Assembly: GCA_945906975.1 (NCBI GenBank)
Contig: CAMDRY010000085.1
Location: forward strand, 1 to 9,599
DNA from: Bordetella parapertussis
Lineage (GTDB): Bacteria > Pseudomonadota > Gammaproteobacteria > Burkholderiales > SG8-39
Direction of reading: 5' to 3'
Length of the DNA: 9,599 nucleotides
Numbering within the stretch: the stretch's first letter is position 1; the number at the start of each line of letters is the position of its first letter. A model generated the notes under the pieces. That model ran no database searches and was not told the DNA's origin. It saw nothing but the letters and a program-made list of their open reading frames with translations. Shown here piece by piece: positions 1 to 7,451 of the stretch. Position numbers and translations under genes: made by a program.

Positions 1-1
1 A

Positions 2-358
2 ATTCCCGCGACTGTTGGCGCGGCGGGTGAGGGCTGGTCGGAATTGTACGCCGCAGGGGGGCTGCGGTTTCGCGTGGCGGATCGTGCCGCGTACACGGTC
101 GGGAGTGCGGTCACGGTTTTCGTGCGCGCGGAGCATCTCGCGGTGTCAGCCCAACCGACGGCGGTCCATGCCGCCGGTCCCGGCCGGATCGAGCTAGTTA
201 CATTTCTCGGGGCAACGCAAAGGACGGTGGTCGAATCGGGGGCGGTACAATTGCTTTGCGACCGCATGGGCGGTGCGTCGTCCGGGACGCACCTGAAGCA
301 AGGGGATGCCGCATTCCTTGATTTCGACCCGTCACTCTGCGTAGTGGTCGCCCGATGA
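2..358 (+). CDS. ABC transporter ATP-binding protein, C-terminal part (TOBE region), 5' end outside window
   Basis: The reading frame is open from the left edge and ends in TGA at 356-358, giving about 118 residues. No Walker A, signature or Walker B motif is present, so the nucleotide-binding domain must lie upstream. What remains looks like the C-terminal TOBE-type beta domain of Pot/Fbp-like importer ATPases: a VRAEHL segment (these proteins usually have VRPE) followed by short beta-rich stretches such as IELVTFLG. This domain sits beside the ATPase core on the cytoplasmic side and is thought to regulate transport. The gene overlaps the downstream permease by four bases (ATGA), which supports its assignment as the ATPase of the same importer. 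The call rests on the weakly conserved domain plus context; the specific substrate cannot be read from it. Confidence 0.82.
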   Translation: MPATVGAAGEGWSELYAAGGLRFRVADRAAYTVGSAVTVFVRAEHLAVSAQPTAVHAAGPGRIELVTFLGATQRTVVESGAVQLLCDRMGGASSGTHLKQGDAAFLDFDPSLCVVVAR

Positions 359-1245
359 CGCTTGCATCCAGATCTGGCGTGGGTGACAAGTGGCGCAGCC
401 AGCTGTCTTTCTGGTGCTGGATGATCCCCGCGCTAGCCATTTTGTTGCCGATGTTTGTCGCACCCCTCGCGCGCCTCGCGCGCAACAGTTTCAATCAGGA
501 CGACCCGGTGGGGATGATGCGTCCGGCCTGGGTCCTGGACAACTACGTCACCGCGCTCACCGACCCGTTCTACTCGGCAGTCTTCGGCAATACCCTGATG
601 GTCGCCGGCGGGGTCGCCGCATTTTGTGTGCTGACGGCATATCCCTTCGCGTATTTCCTGGTCTCGTTCGCCGGGCACTCGCGCAAGCTGTTGCTCTGGT
701 GCGTCTACATGCCCTTGTTCGTCTCGGTGATCATGCGTGTCTTCGGCTGGATGGTTTTCATCGCCGACACCGGCATTGTCAACAGGCTGTTGATCGGCAC
801 GGGGCTGGTTGATTCGCCGCTGCACCTGATGTACGAGGTCCCGGGAATGCTCCTTGGCATTGTCCATCGTTACCTGCCGCTGGCGATACTGCCCATGATC
901 AACGCCATGTCCAAGATTGACCCCCTGGTACTGCGGGCTTCCGGCAACCTGGGAGAGAGCGGCGTGGGCACGTTTGTGCGGGTGGTGATTCCCCTGAGCC
1001 TGCCCGGGGCGCTTGCCGGCTTTCAACTGGTGCTTGCTGGCGTGCTCAGTGATTTTGTCATCCCCATCCTGATGGGAAGTACGAAATTCAGAATGCTCGC
1101 ACCGGTGGTGTACGAAGAGGCGCTGACCAACGCAAGCTGGGCGCTCTCAGCGGCCCTGGCGATGGTTATGCTGGCCATTGTTGCAGTGATCCTGGTCGGG
1201 ACTAATCTGCTGGTGCGGTATTTGTCGCCATGGGTGCGCACGTGA
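355..1245 (+). CDS. ABC transporter permease, spermidine/putrescine (PotB-like) type
   Basis: This 296-residue inner-membrane protein is one of two permease subunits of an importer. About six hydrophobic segments are visible, roughly at residues 17-40, 80-105, 111-136, 155-184, 218-240 and 262-290. The cytoplasmic EAA loop that docks onto the ATPase lies around 194-218, with the pattern GNLGES followed by TFVRVVIPLSLPG. The length and the N-terminal region with an NSF segment before a long periplasmic stretch (FNQDDPVG, then NYVTALTDPFYSAVFGNT) fit the PotB/PotH branch. The ATG start overlaps the stop of the ATPase gene (ATGA), suggesting translational coupling; no strong Shine-Dalgarno sequence is visible. 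The family is clear. Relatives import polyamines, but also opines, amino-acid derivatives and other small organic ions, so polyamine specificity is not claimed. Confidence 0.95.
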   Translation: MTLASRSGVGDKWRSQLSFWCWMIPALAILLPMFVAPLARLARNSFNQDDPVGMMRPAWVLDNYVTALTDPFYSAVFGNTLMVAGGVAAFCVLTAYPFAYFLVSFAGHSRKLLLWCVYMPLFVSVIMRVFGWMVFIADTGIVNRLLIGTGLVDSPLHLMYEVPGMLLGIVHRYLPLAILPMINAMSKIDPLVLRASGNLGESGVGTFVRVVIPLSLPGALAGFQLVLAGVLSDFVIPILMGSTKFRMLAPVVYEEALTNASWALSAALAMVMLAIVAVILVGTNLLVRYLSPWVRT

Positions 1246-2042
1246 ATACCGGGGGACGGCTCGCGAGGATGCTCCTGCGTATGTACGCGGCGGCCGTCTG
1301 CCTGTTCCTGCTTGCGCCGCTAATCATTACCGTGGTGCTGTCGTTTACAGCGGGCGACACATTGGCCTTTCCGCCGAAAGCGTTCAGCGGTCGCTGGTTT
1401 GCGGAAGCGCTTCGTAACACTTCCTTCACCGCCGGTTTCCGGGTTAGCCTCCTTATCGCGGCAGGTGTTGCCTTGATTTCCGCGGTTGCCGGGACCGCCG
1501 CGGCCGTTGCCCTCAATCATTATCGTGTCACTTATTCCGGGCCGGTGCGTGCATTCGTAATGCTGCCGCTTGCCCTGCCGGGTATCGTGCTGGGCCTTGG
1601 CATTCTTTTCGTGCTGCGTGATTACGGAATGGTGCCGGGGCTTTGGGCGACCATGCTCGGGCACTCGGTAATAGGCATTCCGTATGTGACCTACATGGTT
1701 CTTGCCTCGTTTTCCAATTACGACATGGCGCTGGAGCATGCGTCGCTGAACCTTGGCGAGAGTCGTGCGGGAACATTCTTTCGTATCACCCTGCCGCTGA
1801 TCGCGCCGGGTATTATCGGGGGTGCGGCGGTGGCCTTCATCATGTCATTCGACAATTTTTCGCTGTCGCTTTTTATTACCAAATCGGACACGCTGCCGCT
1901 CAGATTGATGCAGCACGTTCAGGGTTATCTTGACCCGGCTGTGGCGGCGGTCGCGACTATGCTGGTTGCGCTCTCGCTCGTGGTGGCGTTTGCGTTGAGC
2001 CGGCTGGCCCGCGGCGGCACCCAACTGAGGATTGGCGCATGA
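1230..2042 (+). CDS. ABC transporter permease, spermidine/putrescine (PotC-like) type
   Basis: This 270-residue protein is the second permease of the importer and should pair with the preceding one in the inner membrane. Hydrophobic segments lie near residues 14-38, 66-94, 105-130, 138-162, 191-217 and 236-258. The EAA loop is at about 169-194 (EHASLNLGES, then TFFRITLPLIAPG). The phrase MSFDNFSLSLF near 205-215 is typical of PotC/PotI-like subunits, where SFDDF or a close variant is common. The ATG at 1230 overlaps the previous gene by 16 bp. An in-frame GTG at 1242 would give a 4-bp GTGA overlap like the other junctions and is a plausible alternative start, removing four residues. Neither start has a strong Shine-Dalgarno sequence. 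The gene overlaps the next one by four bases. Confidence 0.95.
   Translation: MGAHVNTGGRLARMLLRMYAAAVCLFLLAPLIITVVLSFTAGDTLAFPPKAFSGRWFAEALRNTSFTAGFRVSLLIAAGVALISAVAGTAAAVALNHYRVTYSGPVRAFVMLPLALPGIVLGLGILFVLRDYGMVPGLWATMLGHSVIGIPYVTYMVLASFSNYDMALEHASLNLGESRAGTFFRITLPLIAPGIIGGAAVAFIMSFDNFSLSLFITKSDTLPLRLMQHVQGYLDPAVAAVATMLVALSLVVAFALSRLARGGTQLRIGA
2027..2031 (+). promoter_or_regulatory. Ribosome binding site of the molybdenum hydroxylase gene
   Basis: GAGGA lies seven bases before the ATG at 2039, inside the last codons of the PotC-like permease. It supports the 2039 start and means this gene can be initiated both by its own site and by coupling to the permease. Confidence 0.65.
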
Positions 2043-4360
2043 ATGTCGTAATAGGAGACAGCATTCCCAGGCGGGAGGACGGGCGGTTTCTGCTCGGGCA
2101 GGGGCAGTATCTGGACGACTTGCAGATGCCCGGTCTTTTACATGCGCAGGTTGTCCGGTCGCCCCATGCGCACGCCCGTATTCTGGGCATCGATGCGAAG
2201 TTGGCGCGCGCGATGCCCGGCGTAAGGCTGGTCCTGACCGCCGCTGACCTGCTTTCGGTCGGGCCCATACCGCTTGATTTTGCTCCACCCGGGGCTGCGG
2301 GAAGCGATCCGGCGTGGCCGGCACCCCTCCAGCCGGCACTTGCCGCGGATTTCGTCAGGTACGCCGGTGAACCGGTGGCGTTTGTCGTCGCCGATACCCA
2401 TAACCGGGCGCGCGACGCCGCCGAGGCGGTCGAGGTTGATTACGAGGAGCTTCCGCCGGTGATCCTGACGGGCGAAGCTGCGAACGCCGGCATTTCGATA
2501 TGGCCAGAGTTTCCGCGCAATGTGGCGTTCCGGCATGAACTTGGCGACGCCGCGGCGACAGAGGCCGCCCTTGCGGCAGCCCATCACGTGGTGCGGACGC
2601 GATTTGTCCAGCAAAGGGTGATTGCCAGCCCACTCGAGCCGCGCAGTGCCATCGGCGAGTATGACAAGAGTTCCGGCCGACTGACCCTGCATGTGGGGAC
2701 GCAAAGGCCGCATGGATTCAAACAGACCCTGGTCGAGCAGGTGCTGCACCTTGCCGCGGATGAACTTCGCGTTATCAGCCGGGACGTGGGCGGCGGATTC
2801 GGGACCAAGAACAGTCTTTACCCCGAATACATACTGTGCCTCAAGGCGGCGCGCTTGCTTGGTGTTGCGGTTAAATGGCTTTGCACCCGCTCCGAGGCGA
2901 TGATTTCGGACCAGCACGCACGGGACAATGTTTTTGATCTTGAGCTTGGCGTCGATAGGGATGGCCGCATTCGCGCGCTGCGCGGATTCCGCATAGTCAA
3001 TCTGGGCGCTTACGCTTCGCCGCGGACTTTCATCCCCACGTATAACGGACTTGCGCTGCTGGCGGGGATTTACAAAATGGCGGCCGCTTACGTCCAGGTT
3101 GAGGGCGTCTTTTCCAATACGCTGCCGACCACCGTGTACAGGGGTGCGGGGCGGCCCGAGGTGGTGCAGGCCTGCGAGAGCCTGATCGACCTGGCGGCCG
3201 GAAAGCTGGGGCTGGATCCGCTGGCGATGCGCCGCGTCAACGGATTGGAGCGCAGCGACCACAGCTGTACGAATGCGCTTGGGGCCAGCTTCTTGAACGT
3301 GGAATTCAAGCCAGTCTTTGACAAGGCTTTGCAGATGATCGGGCATGACGGGTTGCCCGCGCGGCGTGAGGCCGCGAGGCGATCCGGCCGCCTTCATGGA
3401 TTCGGGGTTTCCTGGTTCGTCGAGAACCTGCATGGCCCGGCGAAGACGAAGCCGGCGTGGTTGCGTGCCCGCGGCGACAAGGAGGGATTCGAAGTGGTGG
3501 TTGGCACGGTTTCCAACGGCCAGGGGCACGAGACCAGCTTCACGCAGATTGTCGCCGACCGGTTGGGCATGCCGATTGAGTCAATGCGCTTTGTGCAGGG
3601 CGATACGGATACCGTCCCAGAGGCGACAGGCACTGGCGCGTCGTGGTCGCTGACATTGATGGGGTCATCGCTCGCGCTGGCGGTTGATGACGCGATTGCC
3701 AAGGGAAAGGTCGTTTCCTCGGCCTTGCTTGAGGTGAATGTCGACGATATCGAGTACGCCGAGGGCGCGTTCCGGATCGCAGGAACCGATCGCCTCACCA
3801 GGTGGCGGGATATTTTCCGGGCCGTTCCGGGTTTCACGGCAACCGGACATTTTGACAATTATCACGAGGGCTTTCCCGCGGCATGCCATGCCTGCGAGGT
3901 CGAGGTAGACCCGGACACAGGCGTTGTCGCCCTGCGCCGATACGTCGTCGCACAGGATGCCGGACGCATAGTCAATCCGCTTTTGGCTCAAGGGCAGTTG
4001 CACGGCGGTGTGGCGCAGGGAATCGGCCAGGCCCTTATGGAAGAGGTGCGCTACGACGCCGATTCGGGGCAGTTGACCAGTGGTTCCCTCATGGACTACG
4101 GATTGCCCCGGGCCGATGACCTGCCCGACATCGAATGCCTCTTTGTCGAAGGCCCGCCGGGCGACAATCCGCTGGGTGTAAAGGGTATTGGCGAAGCCGG
4201 GGCGACCGGCGCGCCACCCTGCGTTGTCAATGCGGTGATGGATGCGCTGCGGCCAATGGGGGTCTCCTGGATTGACATGCCGCTTGCGCCAATGCGCGTA
4301 TGGAGGGCGTTGCGGGATGCGCGCGCGGGAGGGGCCGCTGTCATCGGCAAGGCGCAGTAG
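2039..4360 (+). CDS. Xanthine dehydrogenase/CoxL-family molybdopterin-binding subunit
   Basis: This 773-residue protein is a full-length large subunit of the molybdenum hydroxylase family, which adds oxygen from water to aldehydes, N-heterocycles, purines or CO. Residues 5-130 form the aldehyde oxidase a/b hammerhead-like domain (RREDGRFLLGQGQYLDD and RSPHAHARI). The remainder is the cofactor-binding region: GGGFG at 251-255, VYRGAGR at 366-372, GQGHET near 497-502, and KGIGEAG at 715-721 with the expected catalytic Glu719. The loop corresponding to the AYRCSFR motif of form I CO dehydrogenase reads VYRGAGR, so true CO dehydrogenase is unlikely. In the GTGASxS segment, Trp536 stands where many relatives have Arg. 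No genes for the 2Fe-2S and FAD partner subunits, or for cofactor insertion, flank it. It overlaps the upstream permease by 4 bp, so it is probably co-transcribed with the importer. The substrate is unknown. Confidence 0.95.
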   Translation: MNVVIGDSIPRREDGRFLLGQGQYLDDLQMPGLLHAQVVRSPHAHARILGIDAKLARAMPGVRLVLTAADLLSVGPIPLDFAPPGAAGSDPAWPAPLQPALAADFVRYAGEPVAFVVADTHNRARDAAEAVEVDYEELPPVILTGEAANAGISIWPEFPRNVAFRHELGDAAATEAALAAAHHVVRTRFVQQRVIASPLEPRSAIGEYDKSSGRLTLHVGTQRPHGFKQTLVEQVLHLAADELRVISRDVGGGFGTKNSLYPEYILCLKAARLLGVAVKWLCTRSEAMISDQHARDNVFDLELGVDRDGRIRALRGFRIVNLGAYASPRTFIPTYNGLALLAGIYKMAAAYVQVEGVFSNTLPTTVYRGAGRPEVVQACESLIDLAAGKLGLDPLAMRRVNGLERSDHSCTNALGASFLNVEFKPVFDKALQMIGHDGLPARREAARRSGRLHGFGVSWFVENLHGPAKTKPAWLRARGDKEGFEVVVGTVSNGQGHETSFTQIVADRLGMPIESMRFVQGDTDTVPEATGTGASWSLTLMGSSLALAVDDAIAKGKVVSSALLEVNVDDIEYAEGAFRIAGTDRLTRWRDIFRAVPGFTATGHFDNYHEGFPAACHACEVEVDPDTGVVALRRYVVAQDAGRIVNPLLAQGQLHGGVAQGIGQALMEEVRYDADSGQLTSGSLMDYGLPRADDLPDIECLFVEGPPGDNPLGVKGIGEAGATGAPPCVVNAVMDALRPMGVSWIDMPLAPMRVWRALRDARAGGAAVIGKAQ

Positions 4361-4438
4361 GGACGCGCGATTTTTTCTTGCTTCTAGAATTTCACATCAT
4401 GCAGGTCAACCTTGTTTTCGAACAAAGGGGCGCATCAA
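4361..4438 (+). other. Non-coding gap, the only sizeable intergenic spacer in the window
   Basis: These 78 bases separate the molybdenum hydroxylase gene from the first E1 gene, whereas every other junction overlaps or is only 2-3 bases long. The stretch is richer in A and T than its surroundings and carries a run of six T at 4371-4376. It is the natural place for an internal promoter or partial termination. I could not recognise a convincing -35/-10 pair, a sigma-54 site or an operator. Confidence 0.5.
4424..4430 (+). promoter_or_regulatory. Ribosome binding site deciding the E1 alpha 1 start
   Basis: AAAGGGG ends eight bases before the ATG at 4439. It favours this ATG over an in-frame TTG at 4412 that would add nine residues with no family resemblance. 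Confidence 0.7.
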
Positions 4439-5464
4439 ATGCAAAGCCTAGAACAAACTGCCGGAGCGTTGGAACGGATGCTGCTGATCCGCCGCTTCGA
4501 GGAGGGCATGTTGCAACTGCATCGGCGGTCTATCATGCCGGTGCACTTCCATATTTCCATCGGTCAGGAGGCGACGGCGGTCGGGGTGTGCTCGTCCGCG
4601 GCCGCCGAGGATGTCATCTATACGAACCATCGCAGCAACGGCCATCTTCTGGCTCGGGGCGCCGATCCCGGCCGGATGTACGCAGAGCAATTGGGGCGCA
4701 TTGGCGGCAACACCGACGGCAAGGGCGGAACGCTGCACATGGTGGCACCGGAACTGGGAATTCCCTGGACGACTTCCCTCGTGGGATGCAGCGTTCCCAT
4801 GGCCGTGGGGAGCGCGCTGGCGCACAAGCAGTTCGGGCAGGCGGGGATCATCATCGCTTTTTTTGGTGATGGTGTCCTGGAGGAAGGGGCGTTCTACGAG
4901 GGAATCAATCTCGCCGCCCTTTGGCAGGTTCCCCTTCTCTGCATTTGCGAGAACAACGGCGTCCCGGCCGACATGCGCGGTGTTGATACCGCAAAATCCT
5001 CGACGTTTCTGGCACGACGGCTGACGGATATACCCTCATCCTTTGGCATCAAGTGTTCGACCGTCGACGGAGCCGACGTCAAGGCACTGTTCGGCGTCCT
5101 GCGAGGCGCAGCGGATGGGGTGAGGAAGGAGCGCAGAACACAGTTTGTCGAAGTCCGCACTTCCCGTTACCCGGGCAACCGCACCTTCTGGCCCCACCTT
5201 GCCGGAGCCGAAACCAGTCTGCCCTGGGCATGGAACGAGGGGGAACCGCCGGAGGCGGTACGGGATTGGAGCATGCACTGCGACCCGCTGATGAGCCATG
5301 TCCGGCAACTGCTGGCGGACGGGGTTCTGAGCCGCGAGGCAATTCTCGGTATTGATGCGAGGGTGAGGGCGCGAATCGAGGCTGCCATGGAATCGGCAAT
5401 TGGCAGCCCCCATCCGTCCGGGGATCTGGCGTATTGCGACGTTTTTGCGGCGAAGGGGGGCTGA
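4439..5464 (+). CDS. Thiamine diphosphate-dependent dehydrogenase E1, alpha subunit (first, divergent copy)
   Basis: This 341-residue protein is an E1 alpha subunit of the pyruvate/2-oxoacid/acetoin dehydrogenase class, which decarboxylates or cleaves a keto substrate on thiamine diphosphate. It starts with the usual LLIRRFEEGM helix and SIGQEA segment. The cofactor motif is complete: GDG at 143-145 and NN at 172-173 (ENNG). Two positions differ from canonical relatives. The HRGHGH stretch reads HRSNGH, placing Asn67 where the second E1 alpha in this window has His67. The loop that normally reads YRxxGHxxxD reads RYPGNRTFWP, with Asn247 in place of the loop histidine and no following acidic residue. 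The gene is followed two bases later by its beta partner. The length is normal and the frame intact, so this looks like a working but specialised enzyme, not a decayed copy. Its substrate is not predictable. Confidence 0.94.
   Translation: MQSLEQTAGALERMLLIRRFEEGMLQLHRRSIMPVHFHISIGQEATAVGVCSSAAAEDVIYTNHRSNGHLLARGADPGRMYAEQLGRIGGNTDGKGGTLHMVAPELGIPWTTSLVGCSVPMAVGSALAHKQFGQAGIIIAFFGDGVLEEGAFYEGINLAALWQVPLLCICENNGVPADMRGVDTAKSSTFLARRLTDIPSSFGIKCSTVDGADVKALFGVLRGAADGVRKERRTQFVEVRTSRYPGNRTFWPHLAGAETSLPWAWNEGEPPEAVRDWSMHCDPLMSHVRQLLADGVLSREAILGIDARVRARIEAAMESAIGSPHPSGDLAYCDVFAAKGG
5453..5460 (+). promoter_or_regulatory. Ribosome binding site deciding the E1 beta 1 start
   Basis: AAGGGGGG lies six bases before the ATG at 5467 and overlaps the last codons of E1 alpha 1. 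It supports 5467 rather than an in-frame start at 5434 inside the upstream gene, or the second ATG at 5473. Confidence 0.65.
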
Positions 5465-5466
5465 TC

Positions 5467-6471
5467 ATGCAAATGACTTATCTGCAGGCGCTTGGGCGTG
5501 CCATAGGTGAAGCCCTCGATGAGAATCCGCGTGTGGTTTTAATGGGGTCGCGTTTTGGCGGACATTGTGCGGTGCAGGAGGATGAGGCCTTCGGGCCTGC
5601 GCTGGCGAAACACGCCGCGCGGGTATTCATGAGCGTGCCGATCGCGGAATTCGGGCTCGCAGGTGCGGCCATCGGCGTTGCCCTCGCCGGTGGCCGGCCC
5701 CTGCTCAGCTTCAATATTGCAAGCTTCATGCTCCATGGACTCCCGCCCATCGTCAATGAGGCTCCCAACGTCCGCTACACCACTGGCGGCCGCGTCAACG
5801 CGCCTTTGACTTGTTACGCGCTCGGCGGTATTCGCGGCGGCGGATCATCGCAGCACTCGCACCGGCTGCAGTCGATGCTCGGTAACATACCCGGGCTGCA
5901 GATACTCACACCGGCGACGGCCGGCGACGCGTACGGCCTGATGAAGTGGTGCCTGCTCGAGAGTCAAGATCCGACGGTATTCCTCGCCCATTCGGATCTG
6001 CTCCTCTCGAGCGAGGACGTTGACCTCTCCGCAGCGCCCCTGCCCGTCGGAGTCGCACGCATTTGCAGGCCCGGCCGCGATGTTTCGGTCATCGCGCATT
6101 CCGTGACCGTGCCGCGTAGCATCAAGGCGGCCGAAGTGCTGCAACGGGACCACGGTATATCGGCCGAAGTGATCGACCTGCGGACGCTGGCGCCGTTTGA
6201 CCGGGGGACGCTGCTGGCGTCGGTGAGAAAGACCGGATACGCGGTCATCGCCGACGAGTGCCACAAGAGCTTCGGAGTGAATGCAGAGGTGGCGGCGGTA
6301 CTTGCCGAGGAGGCATTCGCGGCGCTGAAGGCCCCGGTGCGGAGGGTCGCCACGGCCGATGTTCCCATCCCCTATGACAAGGGGCTGGAACGCGAAATAA
6401 GCGTGACAGTCGAGAAAATAGTCGAGGGCGTGCTTGCAACACTGGGTCGTCCAGTCGGGGTCGGCGCATGA
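5467..6471 (+). CDS. Thiamine diphosphate-dependent dehydrogenase E1, beta subunit (first, divergent copy)
   Basis: This 334-residue protein is the transketolase-like beta partner of the preceding alpha subunit; together they should form an alpha2beta2 E1. The N-terminal pyrimidine-binding domain covers about residues 1-175 and the C-terminal transketolase domain about 190-325. The Glu that activates thiamine is present in PIAE (Glu61), and the active-site histidine is kept in QHS (His130). VIDLRTLAPFD near 228-238 is the usual C-domain signature. Differences from the canonical beta subunit further downstream are clear: GSR at 27-29 replaces GED, SFNIASFM replaces the EIMFMDF stretch, QHSHRLQ replaces QHSQSLE, and ECHKSFGVNAEV replaces HEAVLTGGIGAEI. 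The gene ends in a 4-bp overlap with the next E1 alpha gene, so both E1 pairs are very likely on one transcript. Confidence 0.94.
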   Translation: MQMTYLQALGRAIGEALDENPRVVLMGSRFGGHCAVQEDEAFGPALAKHAARVFMSVPIAEFGLAGAAIGVALAGGRPLLSFNIASFMLHGLPPIVNEAPNVRYTTGGRVNAPLTCYALGGIRGGGSSQHSHRLQSMLGNIPGLQILTPATAGDAYGLMKWCLLESQDPTVFLAHSDLLLSSEDVDLSAAPLPVGVARICRPGRDVSVIAHSVTVPRSIKAAEVLQRDHGISAEVIDLRTLAPFDRGTLLASVRKTGYAVIADECHKSFGVNAEVAAVLAEEAFAALKAPVRRVATADVPIPYDKGLEREISVTVEKIVEGVLATLGRPVGVGA

Positions 6472-7448
6472 CAGAAGTGACTGCCGGGTGCGGCTACCTG
6501 CGGCAAATGTGGTTGATCCGTGTCTTTGAAGAGCATGTGGCGCGGCTTTCGAAAGCCGGCGAAGTGCCCGGATTCGTCCATCTATGCAGCGGACAGGAGG
6601 CGGTGGCCGTCGGTACCTGTGCGGCACTGGAGGATGGTGACTATCTTTTTTCGAGTCATCGCGGCCACGGGCACTTTCTCGCGCGGGGCAGCGACCCTTA
6701 CGGCGTCTTGACGGAGATACTTGGGCGGCAGGACGGTCTGTGCGGGGGCTACGGTGGATCCATGCACCTTGTGGACGCGCAGCGGGGTGCTCTTGGCGCC
6801 ACCGGCGTGGTCGGCGGGAACATACCACTTTGCGCCGGTGCCGCCTGGGCGGCGGCCGAAGCGGGAAGGGGGCGGGTCGCGGTTGTATTCTTTGGCGACG
6901 GTGCCGGCGGATCCGGGGTTTTCCATGAGACGCTCAACCTTGCCGCGCTCTGGCGCCTGCCGATGCTGTTTGTCTGCGAGAACAACGGCTATGCGGAATT
7001 TACAAGCCGAGAGGAACACAGCGTTGTAAAACACCTCTCGGAGTTCTGTGCACCTTACGGCATCGCGAATACGGTCGTTGATGGGAACGACGTGCTGGCA
7101 GTGCAGTCCGCTGCAACGGCAATGGTCGCGGCAGCCCGGGGCGGGAGCGGTCCGCAGTTTCTGGAATGCCTCACCTACAGGCTTTCGGGACACTATGAGG
7201 GTGATTCGATGAGTTACCGTGACAAGGCCGAGATGGCCAGTTGGGCGGCGCGCGACCCTATCCTGCGATTGCACCGGCATTTGACCGAACTTGGCGTCAA
7301 GGACGCGGCATTGGCACGGATTGAGGCTGACGTTCGTGACGAACTTGATCAAGTGCTCGCCAGGGCGGTATCGGCGGCGTCTCCCGCGGCAGACCGCGTG
7401 CTTGAAAAGGTGCTTGGCGATCTGACCGGACGTGAGAGCGGAGCCTGA
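6468..7448 (+). CDS. Thiamine diphosphate-dependent dehydrogenase E1, alpha subunit (second, canonical copy)
   Basis: This 326-residue E1 alpha subunit resembles acetoin and pyruvate dehydrogenase alpha chains. It has WLIRVFEEHV at the start, SGQEAVAVG, HRGHGH at 64-69, GDG at 143-145 and NN at 172-173, and an intact loop SGHYEGD around His242. The GHYEGD form of this loop is common in acetoin-dehydrogenase-like E1 alpha proteins, but it also occurs in unassigned relatives, so the substrate (acetoin, pyruvate or another keto compound) is open. It begins with an ATGA overlap with E1 beta 1, preceded by GGGG at 6457-6460. The GDG and NN motifs fall at the same residue numbers as in the first E1 alpha, showing the two are homologous throughout, yet they differ at so many positions that the duplication must be old or the copies were brought together from separate lineages. 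Confidence 0.95.
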   Translation: MTEVTAGCGYLRQMWLIRVFEEHVARLSKAGEVPGFVHLCSGQEAVAVGTCAALEDGDYLFSSHRGHGHFLARGSDPYGVLTEILGRQDGLCGGYGGSMHLVDAQRGALGATGVVGGNIPLCAGAAWAAAEAGRGRVAVVFFGDGAGGSGVFHETLNLAALWRLPMLFVCENNGYAEFTSREEHSVVKHLSEFCAPYGIANTVVDGNDVLAVQSAATAMVAAARGGSGPQFLECLTYRLSGHYEGDSMSYRDKAEMASWAARDPILRLHRHLTELGVKDAALARIEADVRDELDQVLARAVSAASPAADRVLEKVLGDLTGRESGA

Positions 7449-7451
7449 AGC

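Noticed and set aside
2..2042. Naming the importer PotABC with polyamine specificity
   Set aside because: The binding protein that determines specificity is not in the window, and this permease family serves many substrates.
2138..3529. Long open frame on the minus strand (463 codons) opposite the molybdenum hydroxylase gene
   Set aside because: It lies wholly inside a gene with clear family motifs, and its translation is rich in Arg, His, Pro and Gln with no recognisable domain. This is the usual shadow of a GC-rich gene.
2039..4360. Aerobic CO dehydrogenase large subunit (CoxL form I)
   Set aside because: The diagnostic AYRCSFR loop is replaced by VYRGAGR, and neither CoxS nor CoxM is adjacent, so CO oxidation is not supported.
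4351..4376. Possible rho-independent terminator after the molybdenum hydroxylase gene (GCGC, nine-base loop, GCGC, then six T)
   Set aside because: The stem is only about four base pairs and overlaps the stop codon region. It is too weak to call, though partial termination cannot be excluded.
4361..4438. Sigma-54 promoter, expected by analogy with acetoin operons
   Set aside because: No GG-N10-GC element resembling TGGCAC-N5-TTGC could be found in the gap.
4300..4869. Plus-strand open frame of 189 codons spanning the gap between the hydroxylase and E1 alpha 1 genes
   Set aside because: It overlaps the ends of two well-supported genes in another frame, and its translation has no family resemblance and a composition typical of a frame shadow.
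4439..6471. First E1 pair as a decaying duplicate of the second
   Set aside because: Both frames are full length with good ribosome sites, intact thiamine motifs, the catalytic Glu61 and His130, and changes clustered in specific motifs, all of which speak against decay.
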